A stretch of 64,000 bases of DNA from Ananas comosus. Lineage: Eukaryota > Streptophyta > Magnoliopsida > Poales > Bromeliaceae. The stretch spans positions 2,320,421 to 2,384,420 of the forward strand of contig NC_033642.1 in NCBI RefSeq assembly GCF_001540865.1, in the 5' to 3' direction. A program made the translations under genes and the position numbers. The notes below the pieces were generated by a model. It made no database searches. It saw nothing but the letters and a program-made list of their open reading frames with translations, and was not told where the DNA came from. How positions within the stretch are numbered: position 1 is the stretch's first letter; the number at the start of each line of letters is the position of its first letter. Below are positions 35,575-47,575 of this stretch, in pieces.

Positions 35575-36415
35575 AGGCTGCGTTTGGTTGGAGAACTAAA
35601 TTTTGGAGAACAATTTTTATTATTTTCAAAAACAAGAGATATTCCAGTGCAAGATAGAATAATTATAAATTTGTGTTTGGATGCATTCGGAAATATTCTA
35701 GAGGATATCCTTAGTAGCGTTTGGATAAAATGTTTAGAACAATGTCTAAATATATTTTTAAAAATAAAATAATTAATTTATATTAGTATATTTTATATAA
35801 AATTATTTTTATAGTAATTTATAATATAATATTTCATGTAACAATTTAATTTAAAATAGTATATTTATTTTATTATATATAATAATATATTATATGTAAT
35901 AATTTATTTTATATAATTTATTCATAATATATGTAATGAATAAAGTATAAAACTAACAATATCCTTATAATTTTAATTAATAATAGTATAAATTTCAATA
36001 CAAATTAAAAATATACATAATACATGAAAAAAATAATTTTTTATATATAATACTTAATATAAAATAAAATAATTAAATATTAAAATATAATTGATAAAAT
36101 TTAATAAAATAAATAATATATCAAATTTAATTAATTTATATTATATAATAAATTTTAGGTATAAATATATTATCATAAAAATAATATTTATATTAATATA
36201 TTTATTTATATATCTATTTATCTAATAAAATAAAGAGAAGAACAAAGTTATTCTCAGTTTTCCTAGAAATAATTTTTAACGAGTTATTCTAGAACAACCT
36301 AGAACAACCCGCTTTGATCAAAACAATCCATTCTCCGTAGTTCTTTCACCATTTGATTACAAATTGGGAGATATCCCACCTTGTTTCGGAATATCACCGC
36401 TACCAAACGCAGCCT
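35575..36415. mobile_element. Non-autonomous TIR element (AGGCTGCGTTTGGT ends)
   Basis: The termini AGGCTGCGTTTGGT and ACCAAACGCAGCCT are perfect inverted repeats of 14 bp. Weaker inner matches follow (GGAGAAC and GTTCTAG words). The core is extremely AT-rich. The 62-residue open frame at its left end has no domain. Confidence 0.65.
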
Positions 36416-38679
36416 GAACGATTCAAGTCAACGCATAAAATTGGCTTAAAAACCATAGTAAAGACATAGACAGGTAATATTTTATGAACATATTACTGTA
36501 GTGCTATAGTTTCAGAATGTTGCCTTACATATTATTAATATATTATCATCATAATATAAAAACTTTTGATTGATTATATACCATATGTGATTGCCAATAC
36601 ATGACATCAATATTAGAAATTTGTTTATTCGAATGAAAATGAGAAGAGGGAAGTGATTTTTTCAACCGTAATCGGGCACTTCCGGTACATGGTTCACCGT
36701 AATATAGTTACATCTGAAACTAGAAATTTTTCATGTAATTTAACTTCATTGACGGTGGGGCAAAGTCAATTATGGGACGGAGATATGTGAAAAAAAAATA
36801 TATAGTACAAAATAAAAGAAAAACCTTTTTATTTATTATATTATAATATATTATAATTATATAATTATATTGTTTTTTATTAGTATTATAATTTATTATT
36901 TATCAAGTAATATAATAGACAATAATATTATTTTACTCCAATCATTTTCTACCAATTAAGTAGTAGCCATAAAAACAAATAGCGGGAGCGCAAACATTTT
37001 CACCTAAACTCTAGTTAAATCTAAAATTCACCTCAATTAAAAGTCCAGTTTCAATGAAATAAACATGTCCCGAAGGTAACACAATAATGAATTTACAAGC
37101 ATGATAAATTTAAAAGCATTTCTTTTCTAACCATTGTAACACAATTCTCCAATTTTTTGAGAAGTTTCTGAAGCAGGATTATTTGATTGTCCAAATAGTT
37201 CTCCAAATTATTCATTATATCTAAATATTAATAAAAATTTACAAAAATAATAAATAATTAATGAATTAATTATCTAATTTATGTAATATCTATGATATTT
37301 TTTAAAAGAAATGAGTAATAAGGCAAGAATATTATACTCGGCACGAATTCAGGCTACGGGCCAGCATGGCCTATGGCCTGGACAAGGCCAGTCTGGACCG
37401 TGTTGGGCCACGGTCCGGCCTTTTTTCTAATTTTTTCTTTGTTCATATTTTGATTTTTTTTTTTACTTTTATCATTAATTTTATGAAAAAATATTTTTTT
37501 TTATTAAATAAATAAATTTTATATGACTTTTTGAGAAAATTAGTTAAAATTCAAAGAACTTAAATTGATATTTGAAAGAATAAATTAAAAGATTAAAAAA
37601 TATATTAGAAAAAAGATAAAAATAAATAAACATGTCAGAATTGCCCGTAGACTCAACTTGGGCTATAATGGGTGGCACTCGGTCATATGCCCGGCCCGTT
37701 TTACACCCAAATTAATACCTATAATTTTAGTTATATGCACTCATATTTTATTTTATTATTACCGAATATTTGCCAGGGTTTAAATTTTTTCCTACTCCAA
37801 ACATCTCTACTTCATGTCAATTTGATGTGAAGCCAAGCTGGCGACTATGCTTCTATCCCATTTAAATATTTGAACCTTTAGATCTAAAAGTTGAAATGCT
37901 GAACTTTGAAAAATATTTTGTTTTACTCCTTAAAATTGCAAATTTATTTCACTATAGTCTAAAGCTGTCCAAAATATCCGATGTCCCATACCTGACCCTA
38001 CCCCGACTCGAACCGGATCCGATAAAAAATAGATATAGGAAAAAAAAAAAGAAAAAAAAGAAAAAAAAGAAAAAAAGAACACTCATTAAAGTTTGGGTAT
38101 GGGTCTAGATATTTTATACCCGTACCTGACTTCGATCTGACCTTAACCCAATTTTTAAATCGGTAGGATCCGGAATAGTTTTTAAAGCCGGACCTGGACC
38201 TGGACCTGATGAAATATCCGATAGTAAATAAAAAAGATTTGAACTTTTGAAGTTGGGGGATCAATTTTAATAGGACTTATAGATGAGGGGTCTCTACGTA
38301 TTTTTCATTCTAGTGAAACCCTAGCCACTCTTTTTCTCCTTTCTTTTTTCTAATCTTTTTACTCTATTTTTTACTCTTTATTTTTCTTGTTTCATTTCCG
38401 CCTTAGAGTTTTTTAATGAAACAATATTTCCATCATCATCAGCAGTAACAATCCTCTACAGGTATGGCACGAGTGAGTTTTCCAAATCCATTCTCCAATC
38501 ATAGCCGACAACCTAGGTTTTTTTTAATGAATATTCTATTTAGTAAATTTTCTTATTCCTCTTTGTTGGGATATTTTAATTTTTTTTTTAATGTAATTTA
38601 TTGGACTGGGTATAACTTATTAGAATGCGAGTTTTTTTATAAGGGGAGATTTATAATTTGTCGATTAGACTACTTAATA
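36416..38679. other. AT-rich repeats, no recognised gene
   Basis: Contains a GGCC-rich fold-back unit at about 37340-37710 (CTACGGGCC and GGCCCG ends), a unit at 37960-38240 resembling the hAT-like element at 10026, and a poly-A/G run at 38039-38076. From about 38310 the sequence is C/T-rich like a transcript leader and reaches a possible splice donor (CTACAGgtatgg, 38456-38466). The contig ends at the N at 38680, so any gene there is cut off. Confidence 0.4.
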
Positions 38680-38680
38680 N
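38680..38680. other. Single N: contig join
   Basis: One ambiguous base between unrelated sequences. Like those at 43378 and 51626, it looks like a scaffolder placeholder for a zero or negative gap. A fourth N at 5203 sits in sequence that appears continuous. Confidence 0.6.
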
Positions 38681-38868
38681 ATAAGGGCCCACCCACTCAC
38701 ATTTTTAAATGGGCTTATTGTATATTATAATTATTGATCCGAGAAAATTAATGATTAATACGAGACCTATTAGGATTGTATGAACTCGAATCTAATCATT
38801 TTTTTTATTAGGATTAGGATTGTTGCAACCTATATATATGTATGGCAAGTATTATTTTACTTCAAACA
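38681..38868 (+). repeat. 3' end of an LTR insertion (partner at 50495)
   Basis: This piece begins at a contig join and ends ACTTCAAACA, followed by ATTGG and then L1 sequence. The undisturbed L1 copy at 57420 reads ATTGG directly followed by the same L1 sequence. The matching 5' end, ATTGG then TGTCTGCC, is at 50490-50502. Confidence 0.65.
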
Positions 38869-40253
38869 ATTGGATAGAAAAATTGATGGTTGGCAGGCTA
38901 AATTACTTTACGGAGGAGGTAGGCTGGTGTTGATGAACTTAGTTCTACCTAATATCCCACTACACTTTTTCTCAGTGTTTAAGGCGCCGAAATGGACCAA
39001 CAGATGTATTGAAGCATTATGGAGGGACTTATTATAGAAAGGTAGTGGAGATAATAATAGAGCACTTACTTGGTAGCTTGAAAGAAAGTGTGCAAGAGTA
39101 AGGAGCAAGAAGGGTTAGGAGTTAATTGATTTAGATCATTGAATGACACTCTTGTTGTTAAATTGTAGTGGAGGTTCTTTTGGAGTCGAATAAATAATGG
39201 GTTAAGTTTATTAGAGCGCAATACTACGCTAGAAGGAAACCACTTGAAGAAAGGAGGTTCTTTACTTCAACATTGCAATGGTGGAAGAGTATGTTAAAAT
39301 AATAAGAATTCTTTTAAAAACGGTGTATGCTATACTCTGAGAGATGAACAACTTATTAATCTCTAGTCAGATATAGATAATGTAGTGAGGCCCCCCTGTA
39401 GTCCTACTTCTCGAACATTTATGTTAAAATCAAGAATATAGAAGCTAAAATCTCTAAGTATTTCAACACGTGTGGTTGGAAATAGAGAAAGAACTTGAAG
39501 GGTATACAAGAAGATGAGCTATAAAATGGTAGCCTTTGAATCTAGAAATTCAAGGATAGGATATCCAACTTCCGTGTTCAGAATAGGTCCGATGGGATTT
39601 GGTTGCAGTGGGATGCCACGAACATGTTCATAGTCAAGGGTACTTATATTATACTTAACGATGTAACGATGAGAGGTACAACGATTTTGGGAATCTGGAA
39701 ATTTTAAATATCCACGAAAGTTAAGGTTTTTCTATAGTTGGTCCTAAAGAAGAGCATCACTAAGATAGACAATTTTGTAAAAGAGATGGTCGGTCGATCA
39801 AGTATGTATACTTTTTAGTGGCGAGACGAGATGGTTGATTATCTTCTCTTAAGATTTGTAAACTGTCGGTTTTTTGCTAGTGTCGTCCCTTGAAGGCCAG
39901 TATGATTTGAGGAGTGGGACCGATGTTAGAACCACTTAAGAAAGGCTTTGGAAGAAGACCCCTCTTCAATCCGCAGATAAGAGGCTAAGTACCCTAGCAG
40001 CAATCTGGTGGACAATCTGGCATGAAAGAAATAATGTGATTTTTAGACAATGTTATATGGACTTGATATCGGCCGATAGAAGAGCAAGAACAGGTTTACT
40101 TTCAATTTTTCTTTTTTTTTTTTTTCCCTCTATTCCTTCTTGTTTTTGTCGGAGGTCTAGTTGCCTCACTGATATAGCCAAATTTATCTTCCTATTAAAT
40201 GGAGTTGGTAATATGCTATCTTTTTCTCAAAAAAATAACAAAATATTAAAATA
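38869..40253 (+). pseudogene. L1 LINE ORF2, 3' part (left copy)
   Basis: Encodes, with stops, the region after the reverse-transcriptase core: RKIDGWQAKLLYGGGRLVLMN, LPNIPLHFFSVFKAP, then DGIWLQWDATNMF (about 39590) and the LINE C-terminal block around WWTIWHERNN (about 40010). The T-rich tail and AAAAAATAACAAAATATT near 40230 mark the 3' end. It is about 99% identical by eye to 57425-58800. Confidence 0.75.
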
Positions 40254-40515
40254 TAGATAAAAATTGATAAATATATATTACATAAATATAAATATAAACA
40301 ACTGGTGCAGGCAATACTTTATTCTCGATAATAGATTTACACAGGTAGTAGAGTAAAGTGAAAGTTTTTTAAGGGTTTAGAGAAACGCGACTTGGTCTCC
40401 TAGGTTGAAATTAAAAGTTTGGAAGCAAAAATGAAGCGAGCATAAACTTCGGGGACTCGCATCGCAATTTTACCCTAACCCAATCAATCTCAATTTAAAT
40501 GACTAATATATAAAT

Positions 40516-40710
40516 GGGTGTGTAAGTTCAACTCGGTCTAATCCGAGTCATCCGACTAGTAAGACGTGTTCTTAATACTGCTGGCTGAACTCGATTGATT
40601 GCATTCGCGGCCCACGGGACGAGTCCGTCTGCTGCTCGCCCTCGTCCCCGAACCCTCGTCCAGTCGTCCGTCGGGGCCGACTCTGCGCCCCCCTCGACCA
40701 TCGCTCCTCC
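40516..40710 (+). pseudogene. Truncated second copy of the EMF2 leader exon
   Basis: Nearly identical to 59068-59262, including CCCACGGGACGAGTCCGTC and CGTCGGGGCCGACTC. It stops at GCTCCTCC exactly where the MULE begins, so the splice donor present in the other copy (59333) is missing. Confidence 0.7.
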
Positions 40711-41245
40711 GGACTTTTTATAAAATGACCCTGTAGAATTTTAATATTGGCAAAATGACCCTGTGAAAATTTTATTTGTAAAACTAACCCTCATTTCGCC
40801 ACGTGGGCGCCGAATTGCCATTTCTCGCAAAGACGGTGAACGATTCACCGTCTTTGCACATGGCTCGTGAAGGCGGTGAATGGTTCACCGCCTTATAAAG
40901 GCGGTGAACTATTCACCGCCTTTAGTGCATAACCCCTCCCCCCGCTTCCCCTCCGTGCCCTTGAGAAGGCGTTGAATGGTTTACCGTCTTCTCCAAGCGT
41001 GAACCGTTCACCGCCTTCTCAGTGCCTTTGCCCGCGCGAGCCACCAAGCCTAATTTGACAAAGTCCTGGAGTGCGGGCTAAACCACAGATAAGACGGTGA
41101 ATGGTTCACCGTCTTATCTAGGCTGTACTAAAGGCGCTGAACACGGGCCGGGTCATAGAGAAGGCGGTGAATGGTTCACCGTTTTCATAAGGCGTTGAAC
41201 GATTCACCGCCTTATGAAGACGGTGAACCATTCACCGTTTTCATT
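40711..41245 (+). repeat. Left terminal inverted repeat of the MULE with palindrome array
   Basis: After about 120 bp that match the right end, ten copies of a ~25-bp palindrome follow, consensus AAGRCGGTGAAYVRTTCACC plus its closing half. Starts are at about 40834, 40868, 40898, 40966, 41003, 41091, 41132, 41161, 41188 and 41216; several are degenerate. Each could form a hairpin or bind a dimeric protein. Confidence 0.85.
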
Positions 41246-41249
41246 AGGT

Positions 41250-42257
41250 ATACCTAGGGGGCCCAGACCGAGCCCGACACTTCTCCCTCCCTCTTCGCTC
41301 TCTCTTTCTCTCTCTATCTCTCTGTCTCGCTCATCATCTCTGCCCATCCCTCTCCAGGAGCCGCCCCCGGTCGCCGCCGCCCCTGCCGACGTCGCCGCCA
41401 CAGGTCGCCGTCGACCCACGCATCCGGCGCCCGTGCCAACCTCCCAACAACCCACATTGCAGGTAGGAACCTCTCTTAGCAAGGTTTAAATCTAGTATAA
41501 AATATGTTTAAACCTAGTTTAAACATTCATAAGAAAACAAAAAAAAATCAAACAAGTATCTATTGCTTTGTCGAGGTTTTGGCATGTACTTGAACAAATA
41601 TCTATGTCTCTTTTGCTTCTTATTTGGCATCTAATCCAACACACATGGTCCAGGAGCATGGGGCTCACTTGTGGCTCAAATTAATGACTAGCAATTTTAG
41701 CTAGATCACAAAAAAATAGATAAACTAAACAAACAAGTGAGTATGGGGCTCACTTGTGGCTCAAATTAATGACTAGCAATTTTAGCTAGATCACAAAAAA
41801 ATAGATAAACTAAACAAACAAGTGAGTATGGGGCTCACTTGTGGCTCAAATTAATGACTAGCAATTTTAGCTAGATCACAAAAAAATAGATAAACTAAAC
41901 AAACAAGTGAGTATGGGGCTCACTTGTGGCTCAAATTATTATTATTATTTTAGATTGTTTCTTGGTGTGTTAAGTTATGAATAAAGTAATAGAAATACTT
42001 AAAAAAAAGCAAATTAAGTAGCATTTAAGCTTCTTCATCAATCAAAGGCACCATTATATGTTAAGTCAAAAGTATGATGATGATCCATGAGCTTACCTCA
42101 AAGCAATGCATAGTTTACTATTTTATTTATTATCTTGAGCTTTTAATTTCTTGCCATTGATTAAGTGACCTAATTTATGAACTTACCTCAAACCAATGCA
42201 TAGTTTAAACTATGTTTAAACCTAGTTTGAATGTTGTTGATTCTTTTTTTTATGTAG
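41250..42257 (+). other. Probable 5' leader exon and intron of the MULE transposase gene
   Basis: A CT-rich then GC-rich stretch (41275-41462) ends CATTGCAG/gtaggaac, a good splice donor. The acceptor ttttatgtag lies at 42249-42258, six bases before the transposase ATG. The intron contains an 85-bp tandem repeat (41661-41938). Confidence 0.55.
41661..41938. repeat. 85-bp tandem repeat
   Basis: Units start at 41661, 41746, 41831 and 41916 with GGGGCTCACTTGTGGCTC. The first three are complete and essentially identical; the fourth is partial. It lies in the probable leader intron of the MULE. Confidence 0.9.
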
Positions 42258-42263
42258 TTAAAA

Positions 42264-43377
42264 TGACTAGTCGTCGGATGTCTCTTAGTGTTCATTGGGA
42301 TGGACAGTTAGTTATGGATGGAAATGGTCTCCGATATTTCGGTGGTCGAAAGAAATTGATCGCGATTCGTTCAGATACGACCTATGCGAATTTTGAGAGG
42401 AGAATGTATCGTTTAGTAAATTGTACTAGAGAAGAATGTTGTCTTAAATACACAATTCGATGCCCTATGGGAGCGAATGAATATATTGCTAATGATATAG
42501 TAGATGATGAATCATTGGAGGGATTAATTGAATTGTTTGAACATTATGGATGTGTGTCGCTATACATAGAGAAAGATTTATATCCGTCAGAGACACAATA
42601 TCTGTCGCAAGGCTATTACACAAGCCTGCTACATAATGATATCGATGTGGGATTTCCGGAGAATCCAATTGGTGACCGTGAAGTTGGAAATGAATTAGGC
42701 GTAAGAATGACAAGGTCAGTAATATACCTCAAGATTGCGGTGAATATTTTTTTAATTATGAAATTTTTTCATACATTATAATTATGAATACTGCAGACAG
42801 AGTCAGTCTCCACGTGCGCAACCCTCGACTTCACGTGCGCAACCCTCGACGTCACGTGCCGAACCGTCGACGTCACGTGCGCAACCCTCGACTTCACGTG
42901 CGCAACCCTCGACGTCACGTGACGAACCCAGGATATTTCATACACCTAATGAAAATTACGATTGGGGGTAAAGAAAATTTGGATTATTTAATTATTAGTA
43001 CGTGAAATTTTACCTAATATAGTAAACATTCGGGACCTATTGCAGGCTATCTACGTCCTATACAAATTGGAATGAAGTTCTTGATAATATTGTCGATGAA
43101 GGAGATGATAATGACGGTAATCAGGACGATGAACCCATTCATAACGATGGTCATTAGGAGGATGCACCCATTTATGATGACAACAATCAGGAGGATGCAC
43201 CAATTTATGAGGACAACGATTGGAATGATCTAGCTGTTGACATTGAAGATGATCACGATGGTGGATTAAATTGCCTTGCGAATACCATTTATAGTTTGAA
43301 TGACGACCCGTATGTAAACAACGATTATGTAGACAATCCTGACGAGGAACTTGATTTTATTGACCATCCGGAGCAAT
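42264..43377 (+). pseudogene. MULE transposase, N-terminal part (MuDR family)
   Basis: Three exons are inferred. Exon a (42264-42714) begins MTSRRMSLSVHWDGQLV and is a ubiquitin-like/PB1-like N-terminus typical of plant MuDR transposases. Exon b (about 42797-42968) encodes repeats of AQPSTSR. Exon c (about 43045-43377) is Asp/Glu-rich (NEVLDNIVDEGDDND). Introns are GT-AG (gtcagt...ctgcag; gtaaag...ttgcag). An in-frame TAG at 43155 breaks exon c. The sequence then hits the N at 43378 in a frame that continues at 51627. Confidence 0.72.
42804..42927 (+). repeat. 21-bp coding tandem repeat (AQPSTSR)
   Basis: Five to six units of CACGTGCGCAACCCTCGACGT with small changes. Each unit encodes seven residues and contains CACGTG; several also contain GTCGAC or GACGTC. 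Confidence 0.85.
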
Positions 43378-43378
43378 N

Positions 43379-46300
43379 ACTATTTCTTTTTAGGGTACGG
43401 GTACAGTATATTAATTATCTAGACCTAGCCTGGTTTACGAACACCTTTACTATAGTCCTTAGCATGGACTAAAATTATTGTTTGCAGATCTTATATACGT
43501 ACACCATAAATTTCGTCAATACTTCCTCATATTCTTAATCTAATGGCCTAATTATTAAATAGTAAAAGACGGCTACTTAATAAGCAGCAATATGTGAAAA
43601 GTAAGATAAGAATTTGGAGATTCTAAACACAAAATGAAGGAGAACCTTTCTCCAAATAGCAGCAAGGGAAGTGTCGGTTTCAAAGAGGGGAAGAGGGGAC
43701 CGGCTTCGGATACTAGGACTCTCGTGCGGACATGGAGAAGAAAGAGCAACAGCAGGAAAAAATGGTGTTATGTCCATCACTGGGATTCAGAGATGCTAAC
43801 TAACACCTTTGGAGCCAAGCTTGGATAGGCGGTTCCACACCCTTGTGCATTTCTGGCTCACAACAAAGGGCAAAGGGAAATAAATGAAAAGAAGCAAAAG
43901 ATGGTGCCTATTTTGAGAAACAACAAGTACAAGGAGACATGAATATAAAGAAAAAAATAAGTGTAGCCTGGGTTAGCAAGGTTAGTGGTATATTAAATGT
44001 TGTCCATGATTTTCAAGTGGAAGATACTACATTTACGAGAGTTAAGGGAGACAAAATTGGGAGTCCTGCAAGATAAAATAGAGGATCTAGGAGCTGTACA
44101 ACTATAGAAAAAAGGCAAAACTTCGAAAAGATTTAATTAAATAGGGCAATAGAGAGAGCAATCTAGGGGATAGGAGTTCTATAAAGAGGTCCTATAAAGA
44201 GGTCCTCTTGTTTAGGAAAACAACTCAACCATGAGTTCCCACCTAGCATATATATAGTAACTCAACCCAAAGAAGCACAAAGAGAAAAGGGAATTTGAAT
44301 CTCAAAGACTGGTGTGCGAGGTGGCTTGGAAGGGACCATTGAGCAGTAGGGTGTCGAGACCCACTTAGGTGCCTTTGGTACTACAAGACTGGACATAAGG
44401 CACAACACTGTAAGGAGGGAAGAAATAGCATCTTCAAGTCACAACATGGATGGTGATGCATTCTAATCTTGCAATCGTATGTGTCGCAAACATCATGACG
44501 TACGACAAAATGCTATTTTAGCCGATGTAGTCCATCATCCGCAACAAACCGTCTTCGTCGCATTGGCTAATTGGTTTGGTGGCTCGCCAACTAATTTCTT
44601 TGTTGCAAGGTTTATGGTACGGGATATTGCAAATTTTCTATCGGAGTGGATTTCGGCAGACACATTAGTCAAAAGACAAACTATTATGCTTGAGTGCTTT
44701 TGGTTGAATTGCTACCCATAGGAACCTTACAAGACAAGCGATTCCACAGCAACTGCCATACAAAACTTGGATTAGGCGGTATCACTTACTATTCGAATGT
44801 TGGATGGTGGCTTGGGTGGCGGTGCTTACGAGCAGCTTCGGAAGATTCTTTAGAGCCGATGAACCAACCAAGCTCATGATCAATTTGAGGGCCTTCCATG
44901 TCATATTGTAGTTGATGAAATCAGAGATATTCCATAGAATATTGTGGTCACCTTGGGTGATGAAAGCATTAACATTATCTTTTTTTTTCTTTTCTTTTCT
45001 TTTAAAAAAAAAACATTAATATTGTCATTTACTTGAAAAGTTGGGAGGGGGATAGGGAGAGTGATTAAGATTCACCACCTCCGACACCACAAGATGGTAA
45101 TAACAACAAGGAAAAATGAAATCAAATGCAAGAATGAGGCAAGCCGAAGATAGGGGAGGACGGCGATGACGATAAGATGGGGGAGGCTAATGTTAGATAG
45201 TCCAATGCCAACATGAAAAGTTCGGTAACCTGGAGAAGGAGGCGAAGATCACCAGAGGTGTCGCCGAAGTTGGTTACAATGACAGACATGAAATGAAAGT
45301 ACGAAAACCAATGGTCACTCCCAACACTAGTCCAATGCGGCAGAGACCTTGGACACTTTTCCATGTGTTCCTCGAGAGAAGTGGCAATTAGGTACCATTT
45401 TTTCGAGGTCCTGAGGGAGGAGCATAGGTGGACGCTTTTGGCATTAAACCCTCTATTCTTTCCTTCTTGAGGGAAGACTTCAAGCCTAAGCTAAAGGTGA
45501 CAGATAGGATTAGATTCCTTGTTTGATGTTGGGGATAAGAACGAGGTTACAGAGTTGAAGAAAAAGGTTTTTGGATCAAGGCATGGAGAGTTGGTAATTG
45601 GATTGGAAGCATTAATTATCTATTCTTGGAAAACAACAAATAGGTTGTGTTAGGATGTAGGTCATTGTCTAGAGCCTTAATTGCTTTGGACGATTGTGCT
45701 TAACCTATGGCTTTAGGATAGGATATTAAAAGCTTATGCAATTTTGGATTCTAGATGTGGGGGTCTCGAAGAGCAAATGTGGAGCAAAATAAAACTGGCC
45801 TAAGAGATTGGAATGGGCCCAAAGTGAGCCTAATTTATTGGGGCCTAGGGCTGAGATTAGATGAAGCCCTCTATGGGCCCATGGATGAATGCTAAACCCA
45901 AGCACTTTTGGGTTTGGACTCCTTTGCAAGATGGGTCAACCAGGATAGCACGCTTACTACTGGAGTGGGTATTGATGAAGCTAGAAGAGAAGACAGAAAA
46001 GACAATAGTCACTGAAGATCTAAGGAGCAGGAGATTTATGGAGTGGCAGAAGTTGACACCAACACCCGACACACTAGAGAACTAGTATGCATCTTGCGAA
46101 CAAAGAGTCGGTGCCTATTTTTCAAAAGTATTGAACAGAAAAATCATGTGCAATTATAGAAGAAATTTATAAGATTGATAGATTGAAGAAGGTGCAAGAC
46201 TTATTTATGGACATAGCAAATAAGAGAGCACTCAAGAAAATGCTTTTAAAGATACTTGATGACAAAAGAAATGCTTTGAAAATCCCGGGCTAAGCAACAC

Positions 46301-47575
46301 TAGCTAAAAAAAGATGACAAGTATACAAAATTCTTTCATGCAATAGCTAACAACAGAAGAAGGCACAATGGAATAGGTACCATCGAGGATAATAGGCACA
46401 AGATTGACAACGGAAGGGATAAAAGCAACTACTTTTGAAGTAAATTTAAAAAAAAAATTTGCACCGAAAAAGCATGATCCAGTAGCCTTCGATGATTGGA
46501 GCAACTTGTTCCAAAACAAGATGCATCACGGATTCAAAACAATAACCTTGTTCACCATAGAGGAAATTAAGAAGCGCTATTTTTCCATTTACGAAGAGAC
46601 AAGGCATCGGGACCTGATGGTTTTCCCACGAGTTTCTATAAGAGTTTCTCGGTGTCAATAAAGACTGATATTGAGCACATTTTTAAGGAATTATATGAGG
46701 GGCGACTTTCCACAAAGGCCATTGAGTACTCATATACATGCCTCATGCGTCCCAAAAAAAAAATGTGCAGTGTAGGCTAACGATTTTTAACCTATATGTC
46801 TGTTGAACAGAATATAGAAAATAATTTCAAAAATGTAAGCTAACTAGTTAGAAAGGGTCATACATGGAATTATTTCAACCTCGCAATCAGCTTTTCTAAA
46901 TGGGAGGCTTTTAATAGATGCTTTCATTATTACAAATGAGCTAGTGACATTGGGCACTAAGATTATTGTGGAGGGGAGCAGTGGTGAAAGTAGATTTTAA
47001 AAAGGCGTATGATAAGGTCAGCTGGAAATTCTCAAAAAGAATAATGTAATGGTGGCGTTTCGATAAGAAATAGTGTAGGTGAATATGGGAATGCATTGGT
47101 AATGCTAAAATGACCGTACCGAGGGATGCAAATGGATCCGGGTTGGTGGAGCTCCGCCCCGATCTGCCCCGAATCGGGTGGTAAGTGGGAACAAAAAATA
47201 TAGAAAAATATAACCCGCCCGGATCCGCCAAGTAAATGGAGCGGGAGGCGGGAGACTCTTTTCTTCCTTCAATCTACCCCGATCCGTTAAAAATCCGCTC
47301 CCGCCCCGCTCCCGCCCCGATCCGCCCCGAATGGAGCGGTAAGTGGGAGCCAAAAATAAATTGAAAAGTAACCCGCCCCGAATCCGCCCTGTCCAGATAA
47401 GAAATGGAGCGGGAGGTGGGGGAACTCTCCCGCCCCCGGATCCGCCCCGTTTGCATCCCTAACCGTACCTCAAAACCATAATAGATCAAAACCAAGTGAA
47501 GGGTGTGTCAAGGGTACCGGCTGTCACCTTTCCTTTTTCTTTTGATGGTAGAATGCTTAACTAGAATAATGAAAA
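43379..47575 (+). pseudogene. L1 LINE, ORF1 remnant and ORF2 first half, decayed
   Basis: A CCHC-like knuckle (RCLWYYKTGHKAQHC, about 44368-44412) suggests ORF1. ORF2 landmarks follow. These are KYTKFFHAIANNRRRHNG (about 46321-46375), then DKASGPDGFP (about 46600-46630), QSAFLNGRLLIDAFIITNE (about 46890-46940) and SPFLFLLMVECLTRIM just before 47571. These are the pre-RT linker and early RT motifs of plant L1 elements. Many stops and frame changes. A hAT-like MITE interrupts it at 47121-47461. Nothing recognisable was found in 43379-44300 or for the endonuclease (44500-46100). Confidence 0.62.
47121..47461. mobile_element. GC-rich hAT-like MITE
   Basis: 341 bp with inverted ends (GAGGGATGCAAATGGATCCG and the inverse of CGGATCCGCCCCGTTTGCATCCCTA) and a perfect 8-bp target duplication, ACCGTACC, at 47113-47120 and 47462-47469. 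The 8-bp duplication and AGGGATG ends fit hAT. The interior repeats GCGGATCC/GGAGCGGG words. Removing it restores the L1 sequence. Confidence 0.8.

Noticed and set aside
41661..41938. CRISPR-like array
   Set aside because: The repeat is 85 bp in direct head-to-tail copies without unique spacers, in a plant transposon.
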